Shown in pieces: positions 1 to 10,559 of a stretch of DNA of 64,000 nt. The stretch spans positions 57,269,722 to 57,333,721 of the forward strand of contig JAQMRL010000005.1 in NCBI GenBank assembly GCA_035578175.1. The letters run 5' to 3'. Position 1 is the stretch's first letter. Each line of letters begins with the position of its first letter. The translations under genes were made by a program, and so were the position numbers. The DNA comes from Catonia carolina (lineage: Eukaryota > Arthropoda > Insecta > Hemiptera > Achilidae). Below the pieces are notes generated by a model, which worked only from the letters and a program-made list of their open reading frames with translations, did no database searches and had not been told where the DNA came from.

Positions 1-224
1 ATGCATATCTTCGTAAGATGTCCGTATTTCGGCGATGAAAAAATGGAGACATCTGAAAAGATTGGAGTTGAACAATAAACCACATAGAGATATAGGGGGG
101 GGGAGCAATGCTGCGAGATGAGGAGAACTGGAAGTTGATTACTCGGTTTCCAGAGAAGGTGATCAAGAAACTAGGGATGGAGGAGACATCCGGAGATCAG
201 CAGAATTTCCCTATCCGACCCTAA
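1..224 (+). mobile_element. LINE C-terminal fragment
   Basis: The plus-strand reading gives HIFVRCPYFGDEK, then after a disruption MLRDEENWKLITRF and PEKVIKKLG, ending in TAA at 222-224. This is the pattern of the C-terminal cysteine-motif tail of R1/Jockey-type non-LTR retrotransposons (H..F.CP.F followed by a ML.DEENW segment). The element is cut by the left edge and is not intact. Confidence 0.6.
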
Positions 225-1682
225 ATAATTCCTGTGAGAATCACTAAAATAAAAAAAACTTATTTCCTTAACCTGGTGACGTAAGAGATGAATGAGAGTA
301 AGTATTGGTTGGTGACGGCAAGGGGGAATTAGGCTACGATTCTGTTCCATGTCTTGCTGACAGTGTACTAAATTTTAACACAAAGCCTTGAAATCCTCTT
401 TAAAATGAGATATCACTATCTTGTCCCAGTGCATATTTAAAAGTTACTTTGGTAAGGTTATTTACTTCGGCCATTTTATTTTTACTTTTCTGTATCGAAA
501 AGGAATAAAGGGTTCTAATCAGAAATTTGTAAAATTTCTATGGATCTCTACTGTAAAGTCAATAAAAATTTGCACCGACAATAATTCGGTGTTTAATTTT
601 GATTAAAATATTGTCTTCAACCTTTTAATTCCCGAATTATTTTAAATAAAATTCCTCAATAAGTCTGCAGTTTGCACCTGGTAATAAATACAAAAAAAAT
701 AAAAACGGCAGTCAAATATATTTGAGGTAATTCACGTTTTGAAAAACTATAAAAATATAAGTGTACTGAATAAAGCTGAACTGGTTATTTTCACGCTACG
801 GAAGGTTATAACAAACAAAAACAACAAAAAAGATGCAATGAATGCGTGTACTGGCTAGCGGAGCGCTTTGCAAAGGTAAGTTCAATACCAGGATGGCATG
901 ATTCGAGTGTAGGTTAGTCGTATAGAAGTAAATGGAATAGTACACACTAGATAAATTATTAATACAAAAATTCCCTATAAGATGAACTGTCAACATGTTA
1001 AAATACGATCGTGTGTACATAGCCTCAATAAAAACATTGAAAGTAAATTCAGTTAATATAACTACTGCAATTCATACCGCTTTAATTTCCTACTCTCCTG
1101 GTAGCATCAGAAAATGACACAACTTGGTCCCTACAGTCGATTTTCTTGATCGGCATTACATACCGTACTCTGATGACGTGGCTTTCGTAGTCTCCATTCC
1201 CCGTTTACCATAAGTTAAACGGGGAATTCTTATATATATTCTGTAAATTCTTCATAAGTATATTGGCAAGATTTTTAATATTTTTTTTTTTGTAAATTTT
1301 AACACGGACCACCAGACAGCCAACATTCATTAGGAATGATTTACCTGTTCACCACATTAAATTGTTTGTTTAGTGTATCTTAACAACTCAAAGCAACTTT
1401 TACTTAAATTTTATTATCTTTGTGTATTTCTATAATCGATAATACAGAATCTTATAGAATATCGTACTGTACAACATCATTTTGTTAAACATTTTCCTGT
1501 TTAACAATTGCAACCAGCTCAAAATACATGTGACATAGTGACACCTAGGACAAACATGCCCAGAAACATTTTGAATAAACCAAATGTTTCTAAATGGTAA
1601 TGCTACTTGTTGATGACTATAGATTTTTTTAAACATTCTGGAACCCTTGATGCTCTGAGCAATTTTACTAAGAAAAACAAGA
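225..1682. other. AT-rich sequence without recognised gene
   Basis: No coding homology was recognised. One notable structure is a perfect 12-base inverted repeat around ATTCCCCGTTTA (1196-1207 and 1216-1227) with an 8-base loop. Confidence 0.5.
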
Positions 1683-1975
1683 AGTGGTTTACAATTAATT
1701 GTCTTCCTCACTGAGTTGAAAAGTATGCTTATAAGTATTTCAGGCCCTCTTAAAAGCATCTACTTTACACCCTGCAAATGACACCTTCACTTCAGGGTCT
1801 GGCTGTATAATGAAATTCATTACTCTCAGAGGAGATAACTCTGACTAGTATCTTTTCCACCTTTACCTACCTCTTCTCATAAATGATTCAGACATTTAAT
1901 TGGCCGACCGTGTGATAATAGACAGAACTGTTTCTTGTAGCCCTGGAACAAGCAGATAAGAGTGCAAACAATAGC
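1683..1975 (-). repeat. SINE-A copy, reverse orientation, partial
   Basis: Reverse complement of the ~395-bp SINE described at 18660-19056. It shares the GAAGGTGTCATTTGC core, the GGAGATAACTCTGA block and the CTGGCTGTATAATGAA block. It is diverged at both ends. Confidence 0.8.
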
Positions 1976-2907
1976 AATAATGTAATATAATAAATTTTAC
2001 AAAAATGGATGAGGACAATAACAACAAACTCTTATTATTATATAATTTATTTATATATGTACCTACTTATAAATTACATTTACTTATAAATATTACAATT
2101 TTACAATTACTTATATTATTTATATTATTATTAGTATTACAATTACTTATAAATTAATTTATTTTCGTTACAAAATTTATTTACATGTTAGGTTAGGTAT
2201 CATCTTCAACCTTAGAGTTCTTTCGATTAAAATGTTCAGGTACAATCATATATTAATTCAAAAATATAAATACATTATATACATACATTACTACATTTTA
2301 CATTACATACATTAATACATTTTTAGTTACCACAGTTTGTTGTAATCACAGTTTATTAAATTCATAGCACTATTGATTTTGTTATTAAAAAATACATTGA
2401 TAATTAATTTACTATAAAATACAAGATTCATCATGAAGTAATGATACTGTCAAATAAAATCAATAAAAATATAGAAATTAAAAAATCTTTAAATTTTAAA
2501 AGTGATTTATATTGAAAAGCTTCGATTTTAAAATTTAAAAAATCACAACAAATAGATTCCATTTTCGTATTAATTATCTACTGTACATAATTTACATTCA
2601 TTTTTGTAAGTAATAATTCATTTTTATTTTACTGAGATTTATAAATTAAAACTTTGATTCATGCAAAGACAAATACTACTAATAGGACTGCTTGACGATA
2701 CTTTAAAAAAAAATAAAACAATACTGAATAACAATGTACAATCAACGAATGACTACTGTACATCATATCTCAACGAGAAACTCAACCGTTTGGGTGTTCC
2801 CTCCACACCAGTATACTTAAAAGCAAATACAAAAATTAATATTTATTTATTATTTTTATTTTATCAAACATCCTATACAGGATTATCAACAGCCGTATTA
2901 TTTAAAA

Positions 2908-3164
2908 TTGAAATATATATTCTAACCATAAAAATACAGTAACAGAAAACACTTACAAATGTTTATAGCGCTATCGTGTATCTTGTACACATCTTCAGTA
3001 AATTAAAATTTTTTAAACAATTTTTCAAATCGAAATTTAAAACTTTCTACTCCCACCATGGCATATAAGAAATAGATGTGTACAAGAAACACGAAAGCGC
3101 TATACACATTGGTAAGTGTTTTCTGTTACCATATTCTGGTGGTTAGAATATATATTTCAACAAA
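2908..3164. repeat. Long inverted repeat (about 87-base arms)
   Basis: Left arm about 2908-2994 and right arm about 3074-3164 are reverse complements with few mismatches (AGAAAACACTTAC... against ...GTAAGTGTTTTCT), separated by about 80 bases. It could be a foldback transposon or an inverted duplication; no coding sequence was seen. Confidence 0.75.
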
Positions 3165-3486
3165 AATTAATATAAAATATTACCTATTTTATGTACATAA
3201 TAAAAGCACATTATTCAGGAATGAAGTACAGAACAATTTATGTCACAATCATCTTTATCATGCATTTTATCATCATTTTCCAAATCCTTTTTCAATCGGA
3301 ATAAACCGCGAATATTAAATTTAGCTCACGGTGAATACTGAAAACGGTTACAAAGTATGGAACTGCGAATACGGAGAGTTGATTGTACTTGCACTAGAAC
3401 ACAAAAAACTATATTTTTCTTTCACGAGGTGTACTGTTCCTCATGTAAAATTTCAATTTTGTATACATTAAATTGTATAAAAGAAC

Positions 3487-3804
3487 CTACGGTGATAAGA
3501 CTGAGTAGCGACACAATGTGCAGCGACAACCTAACCAGTTTGTAAATCAGAACTGAAATATTCAACTGTGAAATCAGATTGTGAGGTTCATTTTGTACAG
3601 GATCCCAGGATACGAAAACGCTGCTTTGTGTAGCCTTGCTAACCCTTGGTGTTGATGGTGGGCAAGGAAATGTCGACGGGTCAGGACTACGGTGTAGATG
3701 TGACCCAGGAGCTTTTTCTACACTGAGTGAGGCTGACCATTATGTTTTACCGCTGTCAGAAGAAGCTGTACAAGCGTACAGACCAGAATCTCCCATTTGT
3801 AGAT
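3487..3804 (-). pseudogene. robo: Decayed Robo exon (Ig end plus start of FN3 domain)
   Basis: After acceptor TTTTGTTATAG the frame reads LQMGDSGLYACTASSDSGKT, the second half of the Ig fold, in correct phase with the exon at 7580-7787. A TAA then interrupts it, and homology resumes as WSASLSVEKAPGSHLHRSPD, PSTFPCPPSTPRVSKATQSS and VFVSWDPVQNE, typical of the Robo Ig-FN3 linker. A frameshift follows, then TVEYFSSDLQTG with a TAG where Trp is expected. The left limit is approximate. Three disablements in about 300 bases mean that this exon cannot encode a normal receptor. Confidence 0.8.
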
Positions 3805-4086
3805 CTATAACAAAATACACCAGAATCAGAAGTACAATGTAACGAAACAATACACATGTATTACATAATTTATAAACTATGCTAGCCATGAAAAATTTAG
3901 GCGGGTCGAGTTCTCGTTCGTGTATCCCTTCCATAACCTCCTATGTACTCATAGACTCCCTTTATGCTCTTTGCAGCGTTACAAAAAGTACACTATTTTT
4001 ATGGATTAGATTAAATGAAAGTAGTTTATTCACTTTTTTTATTATTTATTGTATTTATTTACTGCTGTTGGATATTATTATAATAA

Positions 4087-4517
4087 GGTACAAAATTTAT
4101 TCCATTGTACAGAGTATATTGCTCTATGGCTCTGAAACATGGGAATTGACCAAAAGAGACAGGCAAAGAATAAATGCTGTGGAGATGGATTTCTTGCGCC
4201 GGAGTAGTTGTGTTTCAAGGATGGATCGAGTACGAAATTCGGAGATAAGGAATAGAATGGGGAAAATCGATACAACAGTGGAGCAAATTGAAAAGAAGCG
4301 CCTTATATGGTTGGGACATACACAGAGGATGAGAGATGAAAGGTGGCCCAAGAGAATGCTGAATTGGGATCCACCTGGAAGAAGAAGAAGAGGAAGACCG
4401 CCCGAACTGTGGAACAAGCAGGTGTATTCCAATATGAGGAATAGAAATCTGGTGGAGGGGGACTGGATGAACCGTGAGAGATGGCAGATGGGATGCGAGA
4501 AGCGGCTGGAGCTGTAG
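4087..4517 (+). mobile_element. LINE 3' ORF fragment (RT C-terminal region)
   Basis: The frame ends at 4517 and encodes QSILLYGSETWELTKRDRQR, VEMDFLRRSS, RLIWLGHTQRM and [14 protein letters not shown]. These match the C-terminal part of the LINE protein at 39520-41186 ([46 protein letters not shown]). It is 5' truncated: the reverse transcriptase core is missing. It lies just left of a mariner-type insertion. Confidence 0.85.
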
Positions 4518-4575
4518 ATCAAACTCGCTTATATATACAAAATTTATATTTTTATGTAGTCTAAACTATTTAATA

Positions 4576-5520
4576 ACGGGTGTTTTATTAAGGACGCAAC
4601 CCTGATTATAAGAAGATAGAAGTAATACATCAGTAAATTTCTGTCCCCCAATCGGTATGTTGGCAACAGTGTACTCAAGGCCAACTACTAAAGACAGTCA
4701 GCAATGGTTTTTTCCAAGGAAGAATGCGTGTTTATTGTAGAGACTTACATAGCGAGTAAATCTTACAAATGTGTGCAAGATAAGTTTCAGTTGAAATTTC
4801 CCCGTTCTGCCGTTTCGAATAAATCGTCAATATTGCGTTTGATAAATAAATTCCGTAGAACTGGGAGTGTACTCGATGAGAAACCACCTTGCCAGCCAAC
4901 AAAGTTAACCGCGGAAGTTCTCGAAGATTTGAAAAATCGTTTGACTAAATCACCTAAAAAATCGCTTACAAGATTATCATCGCAAGCTGGGCTAACATTA
5001 ACTACTGTTTTCAGAGCTAAGAAAAAGTTACATTTGCATCCTTATCGCGTTGGGGTAACTCATGAACTGAAAGCTACAGACCATCAGAAACAATTACAAT
5101 ATTGTCGGTGGTTTTGATCTTTGGTTGAAGAAAATGGTATTCAATTATTGGATCATTTTTATTTTAGTGATGAGACTTGGTTTCATTTAGATGGCTATGT
5201 GAATAGTCAGAACTGTAGAATATGGAGTGCAACAAATCCTCATGCTTTCCATGAAAAAGCATTGCACTCACGTAAAATTGGTGTTTGGTTACGGAAAGAA
5301 AGCATGAGGATTTGTTCTTCCTTGGAAAAAACCATTGCTGACACAATATAACGAAACGACTGCTGTCACCACACTAATGCTTGACTGGAACATTTTAACT
5401 GTCTTAGTAGTTGGCCTTGAGTACACTGTTGCCAACATACCGATTGGGGGACAGAAAATTTACCGATATATTACTTCTATCTTCTTATAATCAGGGTTGC
5501 GTCCTTAATAAAACACCCGT
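4576..5520 (+). mobile_element. Tc1/mariner element, DUF4817-type, internally rearranged
   Basis: The element of 945 bp is flanked by TA (4574-4575 and 5521-5522), with inverted ends starting ACGGGTGTTTTATT; the terminal repeats extend over more than 100 bases. It contains a disabled transposase on the plus strand. The right part is abnormal: 5298-5316 is the reverse complement of 5231-5249, and about 5316-5343 is the reverse complement of the transposase start region (about 4695-4722). Coding sequence after the first catalytic Asp region is lost. The element is nonautonomous. Confidence 0.93.
4704..5351 (+). pseudogene. DUF4817/mariner-superfamily transposase remnant
   Basis: It starts MVFSKEECVFIVETYIASKS, a DUF4817-like helix-turn-helix, followed by LINKFRRTGSVLDEKPP and a second HTH (LTKSPKKSLTRLSSQAGL). 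A TGA at 5115-5117 interrupts it in frame; reading continues with HFYFSDETWFHLDGYVNSQN (first catalytic Asp in FSDETWF) to RKIGVW. The remaining catalytic region is gone and the frame ends at 5351 in sequence derived from the inverted copy. Confidence 0.9.
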
Positions 5521-5522
5521 TA

Positions 5523-6747
5523 GTATAAAAAATATAAATCATATAATATGCACAAGAACAAAACATCATTTTGTAATACACTAAATTCATACCATAATAA
5601 CCTGAAACATTCTATTAAAATAATCACAATAAAATATCAAAATTAATGAAACACTGGGGAAATAATCACAACAGAACCGAAAAACTACTTAACGATATAA
5701 TAATCGAAGTGAACTTCACGACCAATATCTTTTCCAGACTAAACACCAACTGACCAATCAACAGGCCTACTTGTATTGTACGCTATAATCGTATCGTTTT
5801 GTTCTCTATTATAATATTTTTGACTATTTATAATACTGTAGATTTATAAACTCATTATTATGTGAGGTTATAAACATACAAAAACAAATTTTATTGAATT
5901 ATAACTTTTATGTCTGGGCAACTCAAAAATAATAAACAGCCTTCTGTATTTTGCTTTCATTTTGATATACAGTCATGATATACATTACATCATACTATAG
6001 GCCTAACAATGTTTATACCAAACTTCGTTTTTTTTAAGTAATTTTGAATCCACGCAATTTAATTATTTATTTGAAAAGCTTTATCTACATTAATCGTAGG
6101 TTGTGAAACTAAATCAAATTTCCATTTCATTTTTCGTGCGAAATATAAACTTTACAGGTAATGAAACATACGTGCAGTAGTTCTCTACAATTAAATACTG
6201 TAAGCTAATTTTTAAACACGAAAATAGAACAGTTTAAACTTTTTTTTTTATTTTAATTTTTTTTAACACATACGTTGCAAATATATTAAACTATTACTTG
6301 ATGTGTATCAGATATTATAGGTGGAGTACATTTTTTGAGCATAAAGAGTGAAGTAAACTTTAAAATAAGATATAAGTTTCAAGTCAACAGGAGCAGTAAG
6401 AGAGGAGAAATTGCTTGACTGGTGGGAGTGGCGAGGTGAGGAAGTGGCAAAATACACAGCAAACTCCCACTCGCCTAAATTTATCGTGGATATTATAACT
6501 GATCCTCATATAACAGAATAACCATTATTTTTTAAATGATTGTAGAAGAAAATTGGTTTATCTTCTAAGAAATCAATGTTTTAAAATGCAGGTAAAAGGG
6601 GAGGAGAAATACTGAAAAGTCACAAAAGAGATTACAATAATTCAATACAGTTTTGTCACTGTAGTGAATTGGTACACACAGGAGCCTAGTCCTTGATTAT
6701 GAGAAGAAGATATCACAGATGAATTTCGCCAAAACAAAATCAACATA
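5523..6747. other. AT-rich region without recognised gene
   Basis: I see no coding homology or repeat boundary that I can support here. Mostly A/T runs. Confidence 0.4.
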
Positions 6748-7308
6748 CAGGGTCTGTATAAAAAGTATTGGGAAAAGTTTCAGAAAAATAGATTAATTTC
6801 AAAAATTGCTAATATACATCAAAATTTAAAACTTCCTACTCCCTACGACAATTCCTACTCTAGCGGATTTCAATGACTTGTAGGCAGATTTCAGAAGGTC
6901 CTTACGGGTACACGTGCAAGCTTCTTTGAACGCCACTTAGGATCCCAGATGGTGGTGTCACACAGTTTATGATGACTGTTTATGACTGTTAAGATTGCAG
7001 TTTATGACATGCTTTCATCCTTGAACACTTGGTAAATCATGCCCAACGTCTCCATACCCGATTTCTCCAACACAAAATTTGATATTGCACCGCTGTTTAA
7101 TTGTTCGCTGCATTTTGTACTTGCACAGAGTCGAGTGACTCAGTTGCCTGCGAGCATTCGTTCAAAGTAGATTGTGTTTTTAGTGGACCCCTATCGAGTA
7201 TAGGGGTCCACTAAAAACACAATCTACTTTGAACGAATGCTCGCAGGCAACTGGCGCTTGGTGCATGTTGAAAAAGAATTGTTGCCGATACTTTTTATAC
7301 AAACAATG
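6748..7308 (-). mobile_element. Mariner-like element, internally deleted
   Basis: Inverted ends (TGTATAAAAAGTAT near both ends) lie next to TA at 6746-6747 and 7309-7310. The minus strand shows the mariner N-terminal helix-turn-helix with a frameshift: IKQRCNIKFC, then LEKSGMETLGMIYQVFKDES. The DDE domain is absent. The N-terminal side ends in the perfect hairpin at 7141-7253. Confidence 0.8.
7141..7253. repeat. Perfect 54-bp inverted repeat with 5-base loop
   Basis: 7141-7194 and 7200-7253 are exact reverse complements around the loop CGAGT. The structure lies in a mariner remnant, upstream of its transposase start. Perfect identity implies a recent event, or strand-switching during amplification or assembly. 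Confidence 0.95.
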
Positions 7309-7579
7309 TATTCCTCAAATAACACAAATTTCCCTAAGAGACCACATCATCCACGCAAAATTACGGAATAACTGACACAATCAGAAACAGAGATGGATCT
7401 ATGAAAAAGTACTAAGAACTCTCAAGAGCCAAACCGATGAATTCTTCAAGGAAGAATTAATCATGAATGACTAAAGTGAACCAATGAGGCCAAAAAACAA
7501 TAATAATAACAAAAATGTACAAGAAGAAATGTATGCAAACTCAAAAAGTATTAAATTATAATGTTATTTGTAAACTTAC

Positions 7580-7787
7580 TATTAATTTGCAAAGTTCCAG
7601 AAGACATAATAGTAATCCTATTTGAAGTTTTGGCATCAAGAGGACTTCTACTTTTATACCACTTGATTCGAGGTGGAGGTTCACCTATTGCTTGACAAGG
7701 CAGTGTAGCAACTGACTGTAATGGCAGGGTTTGGTTAGCTGGACCGATTTCAACAATTGGTGGAGGAACATCTTTTATTGATATTAC
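7580..7787 (-). CDS. robo: Roundabout (Robo) Ig-domain exon
   Basis: Robo proteins are transmembrane receptors for Slit in axon guidance. This exon encodes DVPPPIVEIGPANQTLPLQ, VATLPCQAIGEPPPRIKWYK and SSGTLQIN: the first Cys and the Trp of an Ig fold in the Robo-specific PPP...GPANQTLP context. Acceptor GATGTTTCAG, donor GTAAGT; phase 1 at the 3' end fits the exon at 3804. No other Robo exon is recognisable between here and BTAF1 at 16388, so the upstream part is absent, very distant, or BTAF1 sits in a Robo intron. Which Robo paralogue it is cannot be told. Confidence 0.85.
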
Positions 7788-8297
7788 CTGAAACATCATT
7801 TACAAACATTCAGTATTACTTATGAAGGTACATAATCTAGATTAGCTAGATAATAAACTAAACTATTATTTTACAATTTTTAAAAAATCTTGAAGCCGTG
7901 GCTTGCTTTGCTTTTACTGTTTTCACCTCTCTCACTACTATGTATAAATACTATTCCCCTATTCCTGGTCCAGTTCTTAAGCATCGCTGACACTGATCCT
8001 ATTATCACAAAGAGGCAGTTAGAAGGGGAACTTTTTCCCAGCCTTTAGTTGGTGCATGAACATAGTCAGCTTTTGATAGCAATTTAAAAAAAAATTTATC
8101 TATCATTTTCTGATGTCCGTTTGTCCATCCAGCAGATACTACAAGAGATAGCAACAAATGGTTATTGGATTCATAATCCACACAAAATGTTAGTGTGGCT
8201 GGATTGGGTTAGAAGTTCGGTTTTGACCGGAAGTGACCTAAACTGGAAGATATCAAAATTGGATTTGGAAACAAAATTACTCATTTGATTCATCTTA

Positions 8298-8734
8298 GGG
8301 TAAAACCACACTGCGGCCTACAAAACAGTTGCAAAACGTTCGGAACCAGCCAAGTGACCGAGAAATGTGTGGTGGGAGTAGACAGCAACACACACACTGG
8401 ACCGAACCGAACGTTCACCTCGGTCCAGTGTGTTATTTTTTTATTTTTGTTTTACGTCTCACTGTTTTGCAATTTCTGCTAATGCAGACGATGGAGAATG
8501 ATGAAATATGAAAATGAGTGATGAGAAAGTGCCAAACCTGACCGGGAATCGAACCCAGGACCCAAGCGTAGAAGCCAGTTGTGCTAAAAACTACACCAAC
8601 GGGTCGGCGTTGCTGCCAATGGTCGAGTGTGTGTTACTGTCTACTCCCAACACGCATTTCTCAGCCACTCGGCTGGTTCCGAACACTTCCAAACGTTTTG
8701 CAACTGTTCTGTTGGCCACAGGGTGGTTTCACCC
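8298..8734. mobile_element. MITE with TTA target duplication (PIF/Harbinger-like)
   Basis: Terminal inverted repeats of about 100 bases (GGGTAAAACCACACTG at left, reverse complement of GGGTGAAACCACCCTG at right) are flanked by TTA (8295-8297, 8735-8737). The paralogue at 20272 has one uninterrupted CTCTTAAAGAGTAAATA, i.e. an empty site. TTA duplications are characteristic of PIF/Harbinger elements. A SINE is nested inside. Confidence 0.85.
8435..8620 (-). repeat. SINE-B, tRNA-derived, nested in the MITE
   Basis: On the minus strand it has a tRNA-like head with a B-box (GGGTTCGATTCCCGG) and an upstream TGGTGTAGT A-box-like block, then a tail containing GTCTGCATTAGCAGAAATTG. Imperfect duplications GGTCCAGTGTGTT (8422-8434) and GGTCGAGTGTGTG (8621-8633) flank it. 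Related copies are at 31020-31190 and 32957-33130. Confidence 0.75.
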
Positions 8735-9117
8735 TTAAAGAGTAAATACATAAACCATTAATGGTTTTTGCCATAATTCAAAAGTAAATCTTTAGGAAAA
8801 ATTACCACCAGCTATGAGACACTTTATCTTATAAAAGGGGTTTTTTGCTTATGTTTTCTGTTATAAGAAGGTAACCAACCTTTAAGGACTATCAAAAGAT
8901 GTTTAATTTTTTGTTATTTCTTATTACATAATAATGTAATTCAATCTTGTTAACCATTAAAATTAATTTTCTTAATATGTCGAATATTAAGACAGATTTA
9001 TATGTTTTTGTACTGTATACTGTTCTGACCAATTAGGTGCGTGGTGGGAGAAAACCACGAAACCTCATGCAGACCTTTATTTAAAGATCTTCAATTGCTT
9101 ACGTTTTGTCAATTTTA

Positions 9118-9829
9118 CCTTATAGCCTCAATTCTAAGACGCCCTTGAATATAAGACGCAGCTTATTTTGGCAGTACAAATTTTGGAAAAAAGACATCTA
9201 GAAAAAAAACCATCAAAATCTTATTTCAAATATAACATGAAATTTTATTACCTGAAATGGGCGATGAAACAGAATTAAATGTAACAAGATATTGCTAGAA
9301 ATAATAACATTCTTGAATTCACTTTTTTGATTAAGTATCAAATAAAGAAGACGTTTGTTTCCTACGGCTGTTATGCATACCATAACGGTTATTCCCAGTA
9401 GTTTTTTATTGTACTTCTTTAGCACCTTTCACTTCGACCGTGTAGTTTCTAGGCATAATGAAATAGACTGGAGTTTCGTCTGTATTAACTATCTGATCAA
9501 GGGTGCAGGTATTTTCAGCTTATGTTAATGACATGGCGCTGGAAATTCACAAGCTGTTTGAAAAATCAAATATTGCATTTTTGGGCGTGTCGCTTCTACA
9601 AATTCTGATAATTATTTATAAAATTTTATTTTATTTTAATTTTAAAAGATAATTTATTTTGTCTTCTAATACATAGTAAGTGTCTCATACATAGTTTAGA
9701 GATCTAATATACCGGTACAAAGTTAATAAGTTATCGAGACTGCAAGACACCCTTGAATGTAAGATGCACCTCACTTTTCGAGGAATCAAATTGTGAAATA
9801 AGGTGCATCTTAGTATCGAGGAAATACCG
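9118..9829 (-). mobile_element. Tigger/pogo-like element with transposase fragment
   Basis: The ends are similar inverted repeats (CCTTATAGCCTCAATTCTAAGA against CGGTATTTCCTCGATACTAAGA) next to TA. On the minus strand, 9510-9213 read NTDETPVYF then MPRNYTVEVKGAKEVQ, a stop, and KLLGITVMVCITAVGNK. These match the first catalytic Asp block and following strand of Tigger/pogo transposases. Most of the DDE domain is deleted and stops are present. Confidence 0.8.
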
Positions 9830-10029
9830 TAATTTATTTTACATAATATATTTTCAATCTCTGATAGGCCATAAATAAATGACAAGTGAATATATAAAAA
9901 ATGTTTTATTACCTACTAAAAAAGTTACAAACACTTATGGCAATTTTTCAACATTATTACCTTGACGATGCCATTGTATCTGTGGGGGTAAGCTTTTCAA
10001 TACCCTTTTCATAAAATGTTGTGACCTGA

Positions 10030-10440
10030 ATTTAAATGGGTCTTGACATTGTCTTGAAGCTCCTTGTTGTATTTCTTGTGCAGTTCATGCAGCCAGAGAT
10101 AACAATTAATGCAGCTGTTTATTGTGAAACTTTTCATAGTTTGTGGAGAGCCATTCATAATAAAAGAAGCATGCTGATTTGTGGAATTGTTCTGATCCAT
10201 GTCAACACCTGTCCTCACAGTGCTGGTGCAATCCAGCGCTTCCTTGAGCAATTTCAATAGGACATTTCGATCACCTACCACACAGTCCCAACTTTGCACC
10301 AAATAACATCCATCTTTTCTTTGAAAAAAAAAAGAAGTAGCTAGATAGCAGAGCTTCCAATCTAATGAGAAGCTTTGAGACAACATCAAGACTGATTTAA
10401 ATTCATTGGTGGCAACAACAAATGTTGAAACAAAAACATA
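10030..10440 (+). mobile_element. Mariner-like transposase fragment with mutated catalytic Asp
   Basis: The frame 10036-10260 reads QPEITINAAVYCETFHSLWR, AIHNKRSM, GIVLIHVNTCPHSA and FLEQFQ, the central/C-terminal part of a mariner transposase. The canonical HDNA.PH motif is HVNTCPH here, so the second catalytic Asp is Val. TAG (10258-10260) replaces the conserved Trp codon. Homology continues weakly to about 10440. Confidence 0.8.
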
Positions 10441-10491
10441 GCCTAAAAAATTCAGTATAAATATTTATCCTTACAAATCATATACACCATC

Positions 10492-10493
<2 letters not shown>

Positions 10494-10533
<40 letters not shown>
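10494..10533. repeat. (TTA)n microsatellite
   Basis: About 13 uninterrupted ATT/TTA units. Confidence 0.95.
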
Positions 10534-10534
<1 letters not shown>

Positions 10535-10559
10535 AATAAAAATATTTCACATTTCACTT

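Larger units (their letters stand above)
8085..8880 (+). repeat. Repeat D, copy 1, split by a MITE
   Basis: The left flank (about 8085-8297) and right flank (about 8735-8880) together resemble the uninterrupted stretch at about 20035-20520: CAAGAGATAG followed by AACAAATGG, then AAAGAGTAAATA, then ATTTCCACCAGCCATGAGA-like sequence. Origin is unknown and there is no coding sequence. Confidence 0.7.

Noticed and set aside
1196..1227. Intrinsic transcription terminator
   Set aside because: The hairpin lacks a following T-run, and such terminators are not used in this kind of genome.
2191..2202. Telomeric TTAGG repeats
   Set aside because: Only two adjacent units; chance in AT-rich DNA.
10009..10389. 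126-codon minus-strand ORF
   Set aside because: It lies antisense to a recognisable mariner transposase fragment and shows no homology itself.
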